Below, piece by piece: positions 6,451-15,361 of a DNA stretch of 28,828 nt. Under the pieces are notes generated by a model. The model worked only from the letters and a program-made list of their open reading frames with translations. It made no database searches and was not told the DNA's origin. Source of the DNA: JAVXNW01 sp036645575 (GTDB taxonomy: Bacteria; Bacillota; Clostridia; Christensenellales; Aristaeellaceae); contig JAVXNW010000019.1 in assembly GCA_036645575.1 (NCBI GenBank), forward strand, positions 1 through 28,828, given 5' to 3'. A program made the translations under genes and the position numbers. Each line of letters opens with the position of its first letter. Within the stretch, counting starts at the first letter, position 1.

Positions 6451-8520
6451 CTATTGCTGGCGCTTAAACATGCGCTCCAGTTCATTTTTGCTAAGGCTAC
6501 GCACGACCGGCCTGCCGTGCGGGCAGGTGGCGGGCGCGTCGGTTGTGCGCATCGTCTCAATCAGCTGGATGATCTCGTCATGGGTCAACTTGTCGCCGCC
6601 CTTGACCGCGTGCTTGCACGACATTTGGATGATCTCGCTGCGCTTGCGCTCCACCGTCGCGTATTTTAGCTGATCCAGCCGATCCAGCAGCTTCAAAAAC
6701 AGCGGACGCAAGTCGGCCTGCCCCAGCACAAACGGCACCGCGCGAACCGCCAATTCCCTTTCGCCAAATGCCTCGACGGCAAAACCGGCGCTCGTGAGCA
6801 AGTCCTGCGCGTCCTCAATCTGCGCCAATTCCTTGGGCGAAACCGGCACGATAAGCGGCGTGAGCAGCTGTTGCGACGCATTGCCCAAGGTCAGCATCTT
6901 GGAAAACTTTTCGTACAAAATGCGCTCATGCGCCGCGTGCTGGTCGATCAAGAGCAGCTTGTCTCCCGTCTCGAGGAGCAAATAGGTGTCAAAGGCCACG
7001 CCGATCAGGCGGTAGGACGGCGGATCGGGCGCCGGAGGCGCATCGGACGTGGGATGGCTTTGATAAGAGACCATAGTTTGTTCTTGCACATTATCACAGA
7101 CTTCAGTCTGATTGGATGTACCATCAGAGACTTCAGTTTGTTTCAACAGCACTTCGGGCATTTTCTTCTGTTCTGTAAAACAGACTTCAGTCTTGTTGTT
7201 CGCCAAATTAGAGACCTCGGTTTGTTCTTGATCTTTGAAGCGCACAAACCCTGCCTCCATTTGAAAGCCATCCGGCAGGCGAATCGTCGGCTTTCGCGCA
7301 TCAAAGGGTTGCTCTTGCAGGACAAATTCGCCCGCTGTCGCGGGGCTAAGCGGAGCGTCCAGCGCATCTGCCGGCAAGGCGAGCTGTTCTACCAGCTGCG
7401 GGCTGACCGTATCTGGACGGTAGAATCCGGTCGGTAATTCGGCTGTCTCGGCAGACTGCGCACGCTCTATATGCAGCGTGGCGCGCTTTATCGCGGGCGC
7501 TTCCGGCCTTGCCGCCGCGTCAAGATCCAAGAGTTTCTCCCCCGCAAACGCCTTGGCAAGGAGGATGTCGAGCGTCATGCGCATGCTGGGTTCGTCGCGA
7601 AAGCGCACCTCAAGCTTGTTGGGGTGCACGTTTACATCCACCACCTGGGGCGGAAGCGTGAGGTTGAGTATGCTGATCGGGTGCATCCCGATGGTCACGC
7701 GTCCCCTGCATGCGGTTTCGAGCGCCTGCGTCAGCAGTTGGCAGCGCACGACGCGGCCGTTGATGAAGAAGGATTGCTGCGAGCGGGTCGGCCGCGCGCA
7801 ATCGCCATCCCCGATCAAGCCCTTGAGGGCGGTTCCGCCCTCCGCTTGATCGATCTGCGTCAGCTTTTCCGCCAGATCTTTTCCGTAGACCGCAAGCGCC
7901 GCGTGGCGCAGGTTTCCGTCGCCAAAGCTGTGAAAGAGGGTCTTTCCGCCGTTGATAAAGCGAACCGACACCGTCGGATTGCCCAAAAGCAGCTTTGTGA
8001 CCGCGTCCGCGACCACGCCCGCCTCATACGCTGGTTTTTTGAGAAATGTCAGGCGCGCCGGCGTATTGTAAAACAATTCGCGCGCGACGATCGTCGTGCC
8101 TTCCGGGCAGCCGATTTCCTCTAGCGCGCCAAATTGCCCGCCTTCGACGCAGACTTTGACGCCCGTCTGCGCCCCGCGCACCCGCGTCGTGCAAGTGACC
8201 TTGGCCACCGAGGCAATGGAGGGCAGCGCTTCGCCGCGAAAACCCATCGTGCGAATGTCGCTCAATTGCTCCGCCGAGCGCAATTTGCTGGTCGCGTGGT
8301 TCTGAAACGCGAGGCGCACCTCTTCCGGGGCGATTCCGCAACCGTTGTCGGTCACGCGCAGGCTTTCAATGCCCCCGCCGCGTATCTCCACCGTGATCGC
8401 GGTCGCCCCCGCGTCCAGCGCGTTTTCAAACAGCTCCTTGATGACCGAGGCGGGTCGCTCAACCACCTCGCCCGCCGCAATGCGCCCGACCGTCCCCGCA
8501 TCCAGAATTTTGATGCTCAT
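6451..8520 (-). CDS. mutL: DNA mismatch repair protein MutL (endonuclease type)
   Basis: The 689-residue protein has an N-terminal GHKL ATPase (ELFENALDAGAT near residue 30, DNGCGI, GFRGEALPSI). A long linker from about 335 to 500 and a C-terminal dimerisation/nuclease domain follow. The motif DQHAAHERILYE matches DQHA(X)2E(X)4E, the metal-dependent nicking site of MutL proteins from bacteria without MutH. Downstream CKHAVKGGDKL and CPHGRPVV complete the zinc/metal site. MutL couples mismatch recognition by MutS to strand incision. It starts 12 bases after mutS. The linker holds an unusual in-frame decapeptide repeat (residues about 431-486) with visibly more AT-rich codons than the rest of the gene. 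Function is otherwise secure. Confidence 0.97.
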   Translation of the reverse strand: MSIKILDAGTVGRIAAGEVVERPASVIKELFENALDAGATAITVEIRGGGIESLRVTDNGCGIAPEEVRLAFQNHATSKLRSAEQLSDIRTMGFRGEALPSIASVAKVTCTTRVRGAQTGVKVCVEGGQFGALEEIGCPEGTTIVARELFYNTPARLTFLKKPAYEAGVVADAVTKLLLGNPTVSVRFINGGKTLFHSFGDGNLRHAALAVYGKDLAEKLTQIDQAEGGTALKGLIGDGDCARPTRSQQSFFINGRVVRCQLLTQALETACRGRVTIGMHPISILNLTLPPQVVDVNVHPNKLEVRFRDEPSMRMTLDILLAKAFAGEKLLDLDAAARPEAPAIKRATLHIERAQSAETAELPTGFYRPDTVSPQLVEQLALPADALDAPLSPATAGEFVLQEQPFDARKPTIRLPDGFQMEAGFVRFKDQEQTEVSNLANNKTEVCFTEQKKMPEVLLKQTEVSDGTSNQTEVCDNVQEQTMVSYQSHPTSDAPPAPDPPSYRLIGVAFDTYLLLETGDKLLLIDQHAAHERILYEKFSKMLTLGNASQQLLTPLIVPVSPKELAQIEDAQDLLTSAGFAVEAFGERELAVRAVPFVLGQADLRPLFLKLLDRLDQLKYATVERKRSEIIQMSCKHAVKGGDKLTHDEIIQLIETMRTTDAPATCPHGRPVVRSLSKNELERMFKRQQ
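7066..7230 (-). repeat. In-frame 30-bp repeat array encoding decapeptide repeats in the MutL linker
   Basis: Five copies of a GA(C/G)ACTTCAGTTTG-like word have their GAC at 7069, 7099, 7129, 7183 and 7213. Spacings are 30, 30, 54 and 30 bases, all multiples of three. On the protein they give EQTEVSNLAN, NKTEVCFTEQ (followed by 8 extra residues), KQTEVSDGTS, NQTEVCDNVQ and EQTMVSYQSH. The DNA core AGACT-TC-AGTCT is itself a near-perfect dyad. The stretch is AT-rich inside a GC-rich gene. Confidence 0.75.
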
Positions 8521-8532
8521 CGTTTCTATCCC

Positions 8533-11121
8533 CTAAATCCTTCGCGCTTTTTCGTTTAACGTGTACAGCCGATTGAGCGCGTCGATCGGCGAAAGGCTCA
8601 TCACGTCGATGGCGCGCAGTTCCTCGACCAGCTCCATCGCGCCAAAATCGGCAAGCCCCACCTGCTTATTACCCGAATTTTTGCGCTTGTCCAATATGCT
8701 CTGGCCGATGGATCCGCTCAATTCGCCGTTTACCTCAAGGCGCGCCATGATCTGCCGCGCGCGCGAAATCAGCGCGCTAGGCAGGCCTGCCAGCGACGCG
8801 ACCGCCACGCCGAAACTGCGATCGGCGCCGCCGGGCACGATCTTGCGCAGGAAAATCACGTCTTCGCCCTGCTCCTTGGCCGTGATGCGGTAGTTGGATA
8901 CGCCGTCCAAATGCCCTTCCAGTTCGGACAATTCATGGTAGTGCGTCGCAAACAGCGTGCGCGCGCGCGTCTTGCCCGCAATGTGCTCGACCGCCGCCCA
9001 GGCGATCGACAGCCCGTCAAATGTGCTCGTCCCGCGCCCGACCTCGTCCAAAATTAAAAGACTATGGTCTGTTGCATACTTTAAAATGGTGGCAAGCTCG
9101 GTCATCTCCACCATAAAAGTGGACTGCCCGCCGTACAGATCGTCCGATGCGCCGATGCGGGTGAAGATCCGGTCGGTAATGGGAATCTCCGCCGTGCGCG
9201 CCGGGACAAACGAACCCATGTGCGCCATCAGCACGATCAGCGCGACTTGCCGCATATAGGTGGACTTGCCCGCCATGTTGGGGCCGGTGATGATCATGAC
9301 GCGACTTTGGTCTGTAATGATCGTATCGTTGGGGACAAATTGATCATGTCCCAGCGATTGCTCGACGACCGGGTGGCGTCCGTCCTTTATGTCGATCCGG
9401 CCCTCCGTATTGATTCTCGGGCGGACGTAATCGTTTTCAAGCGCCACCTGCGCCAGCGACAAAAGGGCGTCCAGCGTCTTGATGCCCTCGGCGATCGACT
9501 GAAGAACGGGCAATTTTTCCTTAAGCGTCTGCCGGACGCCTGTAAACAATTCATATTCCAAACGCATCGCTTGGTCGTCTGCGCCCAGCACCGTCTTTTC
9601 GATGTCCTTCAGCTCCTGCGTGACGAATCGCTCGCAATTGGCCAGCGTCTGCTTTCGGGCATAGCGATAGGGCACCATGTCGTAGGCGGACTTGGTGATC
9701 TCGATATAGTAGCCAAATACCCGATTAAAGCCAATTTTGAGGTTTTTAATGCCGGTTTGCTCGCGCTCCTGCCGCTCGAGGTCGGCAATCCAGCCCTTGC
9801 CATCCCGGGCCGCCGAGCGAAATTTGTCCAACTGCTCGTCAAAGCCCAGCCGAATCAGTCCGCCCTCCTTGATCGAAAGCGGCGCGTCCGGCGATATGGC
9901 GCGATCGAGCAGGTCGGTCAGACCATCTTGACTCACCAGCAGCGCGTTCACCTTGCGCAGCGCGACCGCGTCCATGTCGCCCATCGCTTGCTTGATGAAC
10001 GGGACCGTCTTGAGCGAGCGCGCAAGCGCCAGACAATCGCGCGCGTTGATCGAGTCGTAGGCGATTTTAGAGAGCAGGCGCTCGATGTCGTACACGTCCT
10101 TTAACTGTTCCCGCAACGCCTGCGCCCCCATGAGATCGGTCGTGAACAGCGCAACCGCGTCCAGCCGCTCCTCGATCGCCGACACATCTTGAAGCGGGCG
10201 CTCCATCCAACTGCGCAACATTCGACTGCCCATCGCGGTGAGCGTCCGATCCAGCGTGTGCAAAAGAGACCCCTTTCTGTTTTTAAACAGACCGGAGTCC
10301 GTAAGTTCCAAGTTGCTTGAAGCGACCCGGTCGATCGTCATGTACTGTTTGGGCTCGAATTTTTTTAGCGTCAGGATGTGCCCCAGCGCGTTTTTCTGCG
10401 TGTCGCTTAGGTATTTCATCAGCGCGCCGGCGGCCTGAATGGGCAGATGCTCCTTGACGTCGAGCGCCGATACGCCGGACGCGCCAAAGTGCGCCTTGAG
10501 CTGCTCCAGCGCGGGCGCGTATTCGAACGACTCGGGCGCGCCCTCGGTCACGACGGGCAATATGCGCGCGCCGATCGTCGTAAGCTTAGCCGCGTCGTTG
10601 ACCAGAATTTCTCGCGGAGAAACGCGCGCCAATTCATCCGAAAGGCGCTGCTTAATGCCCAAGATCCGATAGGCGCAAAATTCGCCGGTCGATACGTCGC
10701 AGAACGCCGCGCCTGCGTTGTCGCCCTTGAGGCACAGCGACACAAGGTAATGGGACTCGCGCTCGCTGAGCAGGTTCCCCTCGATGACGGTGCCCGGCGT
10801 GACAATTCGAATGACCTCGCGCTCCACCAGCCCCTTGGCCTCTGCGGGATCGGTCATCTGCTCGCAAATGGCCACTTTGTAGCCCTTTTCGATCAATTGC
10901 GTGATGTAATTGTCCGCCGCGTGATAGGGAACGCCGCACATCGGCGCGCGCTCACTCAAGCCGCAGTCCTTTCCGGTCAACGTGAGTTCCAGCTCGCGCG
11001 ACACAAGCACCGCGTCGTCAAAGAACATCTCATAAAAATCGCCCAGCCGGAAAAACAGGATGCAGTCCTTGTTTTCCTCCTTGATACGCATATATTGCTG
11101 CATCATTGGCGATATGGCCAT
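8533..11121 (-). CDS. mutS: DNA mismatch repair protein MutS
   Basis: The 862-residue protein, of normal length for MutS1, recognises base mismatches and small loops. The N-terminal mismatch-binding domain has the Phe-X-Glu wedge in GDFYEMF (Phe29, Glu31). Connector, core and clamp domains follow, and then the ABC-type ATPase with Walker A GPNMAGKSTYMRQ near residue 610 and Walker B LLILDEVGRGTSTFDG. A C-terminal helix-turn-helix region ends the protein. The start is supported by GGAGGGG seven bases before the ATG. It sits 34 bases after the YlbF-family gene and 12 bases before mutL, the usual mutS-mutL pairing in Firmicutes. Nothing is truncated or missing. Confidence 0.97.
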   Translation of the reverse strand: MAISPMMQQYMRIKEENKDCILFFRLGDFYEMFFDDAVLVSRELELTLTGKDCGLSERAPMCGVPYHAADNYITQLIEKGYKVAICEQMTDPAEAKGLVEREVIRIVTPGTVIEGNLLSERESHYLVSLCLKGDNAGAAFCDVSTGEFCAYRILGIKQRLSDELARVSPREILVNDAAKLTTIGARILPVVTEGAPESFEYAPALEQLKAHFGASGVSALDVKEHLPIQAAGALMKYLSDTQKNALGHILTLKKFEPKQYMTIDRVASSNLELTDSGLFKNRKGSLLHTLDRTLTAMGSRMLRSWMERPLQDVSAIEERLDAVALFTTDLMGAQALREQLKDVYDIERLLSKIAYDSINARDCLALARSLKTVPFIKQAMGDMDAVALRKVNALLVSQDGLTDLLDRAISPDAPLSIKEGGLIRLGFDEQLDKFRSAARDGKGWIADLERQEREQTGIKNLKIGFNRVFGYYIEITKSAYDMVPYRYARKQTLANCERFVTQELKDIEKTVLGADDQAMRLEYELFTGVRQTLKEKLPVLQSIAEGIKTLDALLSLAQVALENDYVRPRINTEGRIDIKDGRHPVVEQSLGHDQFVPNDTIITDQSRVMIITGPNMAGKSTYMRQVALIVLMAHMGSFVPARTAEIPITDRIFTRIGASDDLYGGQSTFMVEMTELATILKYATDHSLLILDEVGRGTSTFDGLSIAWAAVEHIAGKTRARTLFATHYHELSELEGHLDGVSNYRITAKEQGEDVIFLRKIVPGGADRSFGVAVASLAGLPSALISRARQIMARLEVNGELSGSIGQSILDKRKNSGNKQVGLADFGAMELVEELRAIDVMSLSPIDALNRLYTLNEKARRI

Positions 11122-11155
11122 GTGTACCCCTCCATACCAATCTGGTTTCTGCCGG

Positions 11156-11563
11156 TTAATTCAGCGTGTGGCAGGCGCCTCCACAGGTTTCACAGTCGCC
11201 TTCGCACTCGTCGTCATCCGTCATGCCGCCGGCGATCATGTACTTGAGCACCTTGTTGACCTCTTCGATGAGGGTTGAAAACCCCTGTCGCGCCTCCGTA
11301 AGCTGCGTGATGTCGTCGATGGTCTGCAATTGCGCCTGATAGCCGTCCATGTCATCGGACAGTTTTTTGAGAACCACCGTGTCGGGGTTTTCGTCAATCA
11401 ACATGTCCTGCACCTGACGCTTGCAGCCCAGGTATTTGCCCATGATCAGCGACGCCTGCTCGTTTCGAAGCGCCTTTGTCTCGGCCGCTCGCATCTGTTG
11501 GTAGGCGGCGCTTTGCATGAGCGCTTCGCCCAGTTCGCGGGTCTTTTGAAAAACGACGTCCAT
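11156..11563 (-). CDS. YlbF/YmcA (RicF/RicA)-family protein with C-terminal cysteine cluster
   Basis: The 135-residue, mostly helical protein belongs to the YlbF/YmcA family. In Bacillus, YmcA (RicA), YlbF (RicF) and YaaT (RicT) form an iron-sulphur complex that affects RNase Y-dependent mRNA processing and development. Position argues for the YmcA role: it begins one base after the miaB stop and precedes mutS, as ymcA follows miaB (ymcB) in Bacillus. The C-terminus carries Cys120, Cys124, Cys127 and Cys131 (C-X3-C-X2-C-X3-C), a likely metal or Fe-S site. AGGAGG within the end of miaB serves as ribosome binding site. YmcA versus YlbF assignment by sequence alone is not certain, so I give no symbol. 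Confidence 0.85.
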   Translation of the reverse strand: MDVVFQKTRELGEALMQSAAYQQMRAAETKALRNEQASLIMGKYLGCKRQVQDMLIDENPDTVVLKKLSDDMDGYQAQLQTIDDITQLTEARQGFSTLIEEVNKVLKYMIAGGMTDDDECEGDCETCGGACHTLN

Positions 11564-11564
11564 C

Positions 11565-12980
11565 TTATCGCTCCTCCTGTTCAGGCACGCGTTCGCCGCG
11601 CAGCGTATTGCGCCCTGCGGACGTAATCTTTACCTCAACGAATTTACCGATCAGGTCGGTATTTCCCGGGAAATTGACCATGAATCCGCGATCGGATTTT
11701 CCGCAGATGTTCTCTTCGTCGCGCGTGGACGGCGCTTCGACCAGCACGCGCTGGCGTGCGCCAATCTGCTCGGAAAGCACCTCGGCGGAAATGCGCTGCT
11801 GGGCTTCGATCAGGCGCTGAATGCGCGCGCTCTTTTCCTCGGCAGGCGTATTGTCCTCAAGCAGCGCCGCCTTGGTTCCGATTCTTGGCGAATAGATGAA
11901 GGTGAACGCGGCGTCAAAGCGCACTTTTTCCGCAAGCGACAGCGTCTCCTCAAACTCGGCCAGCGTCTCGCCCGGGAATCCCACGATGATATCGCTCGTG
12001 AGTCCCACGTCGGGGCGCGCCTTGCGCAGCTTTTCCGTGAGGGAAAGATATTTTTCGCGCGTATAGCGGCGGTTCATCAGCGACAAAATGCGATCGCTGC
12101 CCGACTGAACCGGCAGGTGCAATTGCCCGGTTAAGTGTTTAAGGCTTGCAAAGCAGTCGATCAATTCATCCGACAAGTCCTTGGGGTGCGAGGTCATGAA
12201 GCGGATGCGCGGGACGTTTAATCTGTCGAGCTTTCCAAGCAGCTCGGAAAACGCCGCGCCGCCGCCACCGTAGGAATTGACGTTTTGTCCAAGCAACATG
12301 ATCTCCTGAACGCCGTCGTCCAACAGCTTTTTTGCCTCGTCCAATATGTCTTCCGGGGCGCGGGAGCGCTCCCGTCCGCGCACGTAGGGCACGATGCAGT
12401 AGGAGCAAAAGTTGTCGCAGCCGTACATGATGTTGATGTAGGCCATGAAGGGATTGACGCGCGCGACCGGAAGCCCCTCGGCGATGTTTCCGTCCGACGC
12501 AAGCACCTCAACCACCGGCTGCTTTTCGGTGATCGCGCGAAAGAGCAGCTCCGGAAACTTGTAGAGGTTGTGGGTTCCGAAGATCAGGTCGATGAATGGA
12601 TATTGCGCCTTGAGCTTTTCGGCCATGCCCGCCTCCTGCATCATGCAGCCGCCCACGCAGATCATCAGCCGAGGCTTGAGCTTTTTCAGTTCTTTGAGCC
12701 ATATCACGTTGCCCAGCGCGCGGTTTTCCGCGTTTTCGCGCACGCAACAGGTGTTGTACAGGATGAGATCCGCCTTTTCGCGGCTGACCGCGCGCGTATA
12801 GCCCATTTTTTCGAGCATGCCCGCAATCGTCTCCGAATCGCGCATGTTCATCTGGCAGCCGAGCGTCACGATATAATAGGTCTCCCTGCGGCAATTTGCC
12901 TTTTTGACCGAGCGCATGAAGGCGCGCTGCACCTCGAGCGCCTCATCCGATATGAGTGGGGTATTTTCTCTGTTTGACAT
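11565..12980 (-). CDS. miaB: tRNA-2-methylthio-N6-dimethylallyladenosine synthase MiaB
   Basis: This radical SAM methylthiotransferase of 471 residues adds a methylthio group at C2 of i6A37 in tRNA, the product of MiaA. The N-terminal UPF0004 domain binds an auxiliary 4Fe-4S cluster through Cys42 (GCQMNMRDSE), Cys78 (NTCCVRENAENR) and Cys112 (CVGGCMMQE). The radical SAM motif CDNFCSYC lies near residues 187-194. The TRAM RNA-binding domain forms the last 65 or so residues. I prefer the ATG at 12980, because GAGGTG lies just upstream, over the GTG at 12989 that would overlap this site and the rng stop. It begins five bases after rng, so coupled translation is likely. Confidence 0.96.
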   Translation of the reverse strand: MSNRENTPLISDEALEVQRAFMRSVKKANCRRETYYIVTLGCQMNMRDSETIAGMLEKMGYTRAVSREKADLILYNTCCVRENAENRALGNVIWLKELKKLKPRLMICVGGCMMQEAGMAEKLKAQYPFIDLIFGTHNLYKFPELLFRAITEKQPVVEVLASDGNIAEGLPVARVNPFMAYINIMYGCDNFCSYCIVPYVRGRERSRAPEDILDEAKKLLDDGVQEIMLLGQNVNSYGGGGAAFSELLGKLDRLNVPRIRFMTSHPKDLSDELIDCFASLKHLTGQLHLPVQSGSDRILSLMNRRYTREKYLSLTEKLRKARPDVGLTSDIIVGFPGETLAEFEETLSLAEKVRFDAAFTFIYSPRIGTKAALLEDNTPAEEKSARIQRLIEAQQRISAEVLSEQIGARQRVLVEAPSTRDEENICGKSDRGFMVNFPGNTDLIGKFVEVKITSAGRNTLRGERVPEQEER

Positions 12981-12985
12981 AAAAC

Positions 12986-14485
12986 TCACCTCGTTTGGGG
13001 CGGCAGCGGCCGCGTTTTGGGGGGAAGGTTGTTCATCAGCACGCCTTGCACGTCAAATTGACTGCGCTCGCACGCGGGATTGGGGTGCACGAAGGCGCGC
13101 ACGCCGGCCGGCGCGCCAATCAGCATCAGCTGTCCGGCGACGGCGGGATGCGCGTCGATCATCCACGCGCCCTCCTGGGTCGCCAGCGCATTCAGCTTGT
13201 CCAGCGCCATGCGCGCGACCGTCTCGTCGGTCAGCACCATGCCGCTGCCCTGGCACATCGGGCAGGTCATCTTGAGGATGCGGTGCATCGGCTGATGCAC
13301 CTTTTTGCGCGTCATTTCGACCAAGCCCAGCCCGGTGAGCCCCACCAGATTGGTCTTTGTCCGGTCGCGCTTGAGCTCCTTTTTCAGCAACTGCAACAGC
13401 GTCTCGCGCTGCGCTATTTCGTCCATGTCGATAAAATCGATCACGATGATGCCGCCAATGTCGCGCAGGCGCAATTGCCGCACGATCTCGACCACCGCTT
13501 CGCAGTTGATCTTAAATACCGTATCGGACAGCGAATGCTTTCCGACAAATTTTCCCGTGTTCACGTCGATCACCGTGAGCGCCTCGGCGTAATCGATCAC
13601 CAAATAGCCGCCGCTGTCCAGCCATACGCGCCGCGACAAGCCGCGCTCCATCTGTGTATTTACGCGCTTTAAGTCAAATAGCGGAAGGTCCCCGGTGTAA
13701 AGTTCCACCTTCTCGGCAAGCGATTTTCGGAGCATGGCGGCGTTTTTGCGCGCGACTTCATGGGCGTCCTTTCCGTCAACCAACAGGCGCTTGACGTCGG
13801 GCAGCAACATGTCGCGCACCGAACGGTTGATCAGGCTCAAATCGCAGTGAAGCAGCGCCGGTGCGGTCGAGTGATCGCCGGTCAAGTGAATGGCCTCCCA
13901 CAGCCGCGTCAAGTAGGCGATGTCGGTTTTCAGCGTCTCCTCGTCCGCGCCCTCGGCGGCGGTGCGCACAATCAGCCCCATGCCTTCGGGGCGAAGCGCT
14001 TCGCTGAGCGTGCGCAGGCGAAGCCGCTCCTGCTCTGACTCGATGCGGCGCGACACGCCCACATAACCGACCGTGGGCAGCAGCACCACCAAGCGCCCGG
14101 GCAGCGTGATATTGCCGGAAAGCCGGGGTCCTTTGGAGCCGCCCGGCTCCTTGACCACCTGCACCAGCACCTGCTGCCCCGCGCGAATCAGCTTTTTAAT
14201 CGACATCTCCTTGAGCTGTTCGTTGAGCGCCTGCCCGTCGGGCCCCAGGCTTCGTATGTCCAGCTGAATGTCGCCCGCATACAAAAAGCCGTTTTTTTCC
14301 GCGCCGATGTCCACAAAGGCGGCCTGCATGCCGGGCAGCACGTTGACCACGCGCCCCATATAGATGTTGCCGACCAGCTTTTCCTGACCCGCCCGCTCAA
14401 TATACAGTTCGCACAGGTCCCCGTCCTCCAAAAGCGCCAGCCGCGTCTGTCCCAGAAAGGACTCCATCAACAGTTCTTTTTCCAT
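12986..14485 (-). CDS. rng: Ribonuclease E/G family protein
   Basis: The 499-residue enzyme has the size of RNase G, without the long C-terminal scaffold of RNase E. An S1 RNA-binding domain occupies about residues 35-125 (GNIYMGRVVNVLPGMQAAFVD). The catalytic domain shows the two Mg-binding aspartates in VIDVNTGKF (near 305) and IIVIDFIDM (near 348). The zinc-link motif CPMCQGSG lies near 408. It cuts single-stranded 5'-monophosphorylated RNA, such as rRNA precursors. GAGGG precedes the ATG. In Clostridia rng often follows the TIGR03960 and DUF2344 genes, as here, although a 186-base gap filled with tandem repeats separates them. Start and function are secure; RNase G versus E naming is conventional. 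Confidence 0.93.
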   Translation of the reverse strand: MEKELLMESFLGQTRLALLEDGDLCELYIERAGQEKLVGNIYMGRVVNVLPGMQAAFVDIGAEKNGFLYAGDIQLDIRSLGPDGQALNEQLKEMSIKKLIRAGQQVLVQVVKEPGGSKGPRLSGNITLPGRLVVLLPTVGYVGVSRRIESEQERLRLRTLSEALRPEGMGLIVRTAAEGADEETLKTDIAYLTRLWEAIHLTGDHSTAPALLHCDLSLINRSVRDMLLPDVKRLLVDGKDAHEVARKNAAMLRKSLAEKVELYTGDLPLFDLKRVNTQMERGLSRRVWLDSGGYLVIDYAEALTVIDVNTGKFVGKHSLSDTVFKINCEAVVEIVRQLRLRDIGGIIVIDFIDMDEIAQRETLLQLLKKELKRDRTKTNLVGLTGLGLVEMTRKKVHQPMHRILKMTCPMCQGSGMVLTDETVARMALDKLNALATQEGAWMIDAHPAVAGQLMLIGAPAGVRAFVHPNPACERSQFDVQGVLMNNLPPKTRPLPPQTR

Positions 14486-14520
14486 GAATTACCCTCGAAA
14501 AATCTATTTTTACGCCCGAA

Positions 14521-14700
14521 GCGCAAATTGCCTCGCTAGATTTACGCCGATAGCGCAAATTGCCGCATTGGATTTACGCTGAAAGCGCAAATAATCTCGC
14601 TGGATTTACGCCGGTAGCGCAAATAATCCCACGATTTCGCGCCCAAGTAAAGCGCAAATTGCCCGATCGCGCTATGCCTGAAGCGCAAATAAATCGACCG
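14521..14700. repeat. Tandem array of six 31-35-bp dyad units between the DUF2344 gene and rng
   Basis: The word GCGCAAAT starts at 14521, 14553, 14585, 14617, 14652 and 14683, giving unit lengths of 32, 32, 32, 35 and 31 bases. Most units pair ATTTACGC with GCGCAAAT across about five bases, so each is an imperfect hairpin on both strands. The outermost copy on the gene side lies within the last codons of the DUF2344 gene, whose stop is at 14672-14674. The rest fills the gap before rng. The period is not a multiple of three, so the array is not a protein repeat. It would be transcribed as part of the operon. Confidence 0.8.
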
Positions 14701-15361
14701 GAACGCCCGCGCCGTCAAGCGCCAAGAGCTGCGTGCGGTGAATGCGCACAAGTTCCGGAACCGCCACGCCCGCGCGCTCGGCAAGCACCCGAAGCAACAG
14801 GTCCGGCTTGAGCGTTCCCGCCTCCGTCAGCTGAAGCCGCGCGTCGATTACAATACCGTCTTCGGTCTGTTTTGATTCAAGGCAAACCGACATTGGTCTT
14901 ATATTGGTGGGCTTTTCGCCTGATTTCGTCTTGCGCAGCGCGATGACCTCGGTTTGGGCGAGGTAATCCGCCATGGCTCCGGCGATCTGCGCGCTGCCTT
15001 CGCCGGTGAGCGCGATCTGATAGTCGGAAAAGGCCAGCCGCGCCATCAGCGCCGGAAAGCGGTCGTCCACCAAGCGCACCTGTTTAAGCGGCAGGTCCGG
15101 CGGGAGCGCCTTGCGCATCTGCGCCATGGCGTAATCCGCCTTGACGTCCTCCGCCATCTTGATGTCCATGAGCTCGCAATCGCTCGTCCAGCCCATGGCC
15201 AGGGCGGAGGCAAACGAGAGGAGCGGGTGGGGATTAAAGCCCTGCGAATAGGCAACCGGCAGGTCGGTTCGGCGAATGGCCATCTGCATGAAGCGCTGCA
15301 AATCGAGATGCGAAACGCACATGAGCCGCCGGGTCTTGCCAAACTGATAGATCGCTCTCAT
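14672..15361 (-). CDS. DUF2344 / TIGR03936-family radical SAM-associated protein
   Basis: The 229-residue protein begins with the conserved pattern of the DUF2344 family: FGKTRRLMCVSHLDLQRFMQ, then LPVAYSQGFNPHPLLSFASAL. Its biochemical role is not established. It is nearly always encoded beside, or fused to, the TIGR03960 B12-binding radical SAM protein, often ahead of an RNase E/G gene, so a shared role in RNA or ribosome modification is suspected. The ATG overlaps the TGA of the upstream gene (ATGA), showing translational coupling. The final codons (LFALQA) coincide with the first unit of the tandem repeat array, so the array may have grown out of the gene end or invaded it. Confidence 0.9.
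   Translation of the reverse strand: MRAIYQFGKTRRLMCVSHLDLQRFMQMAIRRTDLPVAYSQGFNPHPLLSFASALAMGWTSDCELMDIKMAEDVKADYAMAQMRKALPPDLPLKQVRLVDDRFPALMARLAFSDYQIALTGEGSAQIAGAMADYLAQTEVIALRKTKSGEKPTNIRPMSVCLESKQTEDGIVIDARLQLTEAGTLKPDLLLRVLAERAGVAVPELVRIHRTQLLALDGAGVPVDLFALQA

Noticed and set aside
7066..7230. CRISPR-like array, because of regular repeats about 30 bases apart
   Set aside because: Repeats are short and degenerate, in frame within mutL, without spacers of uniform length and without cas genes nearby.
14542..14784. Open frame across the dyad repeat array
   Set aside because: Repeat spacings of 31, 32 and 35 bases break any reading frame, so the array cannot be a protein repeat; the frame is incidental.
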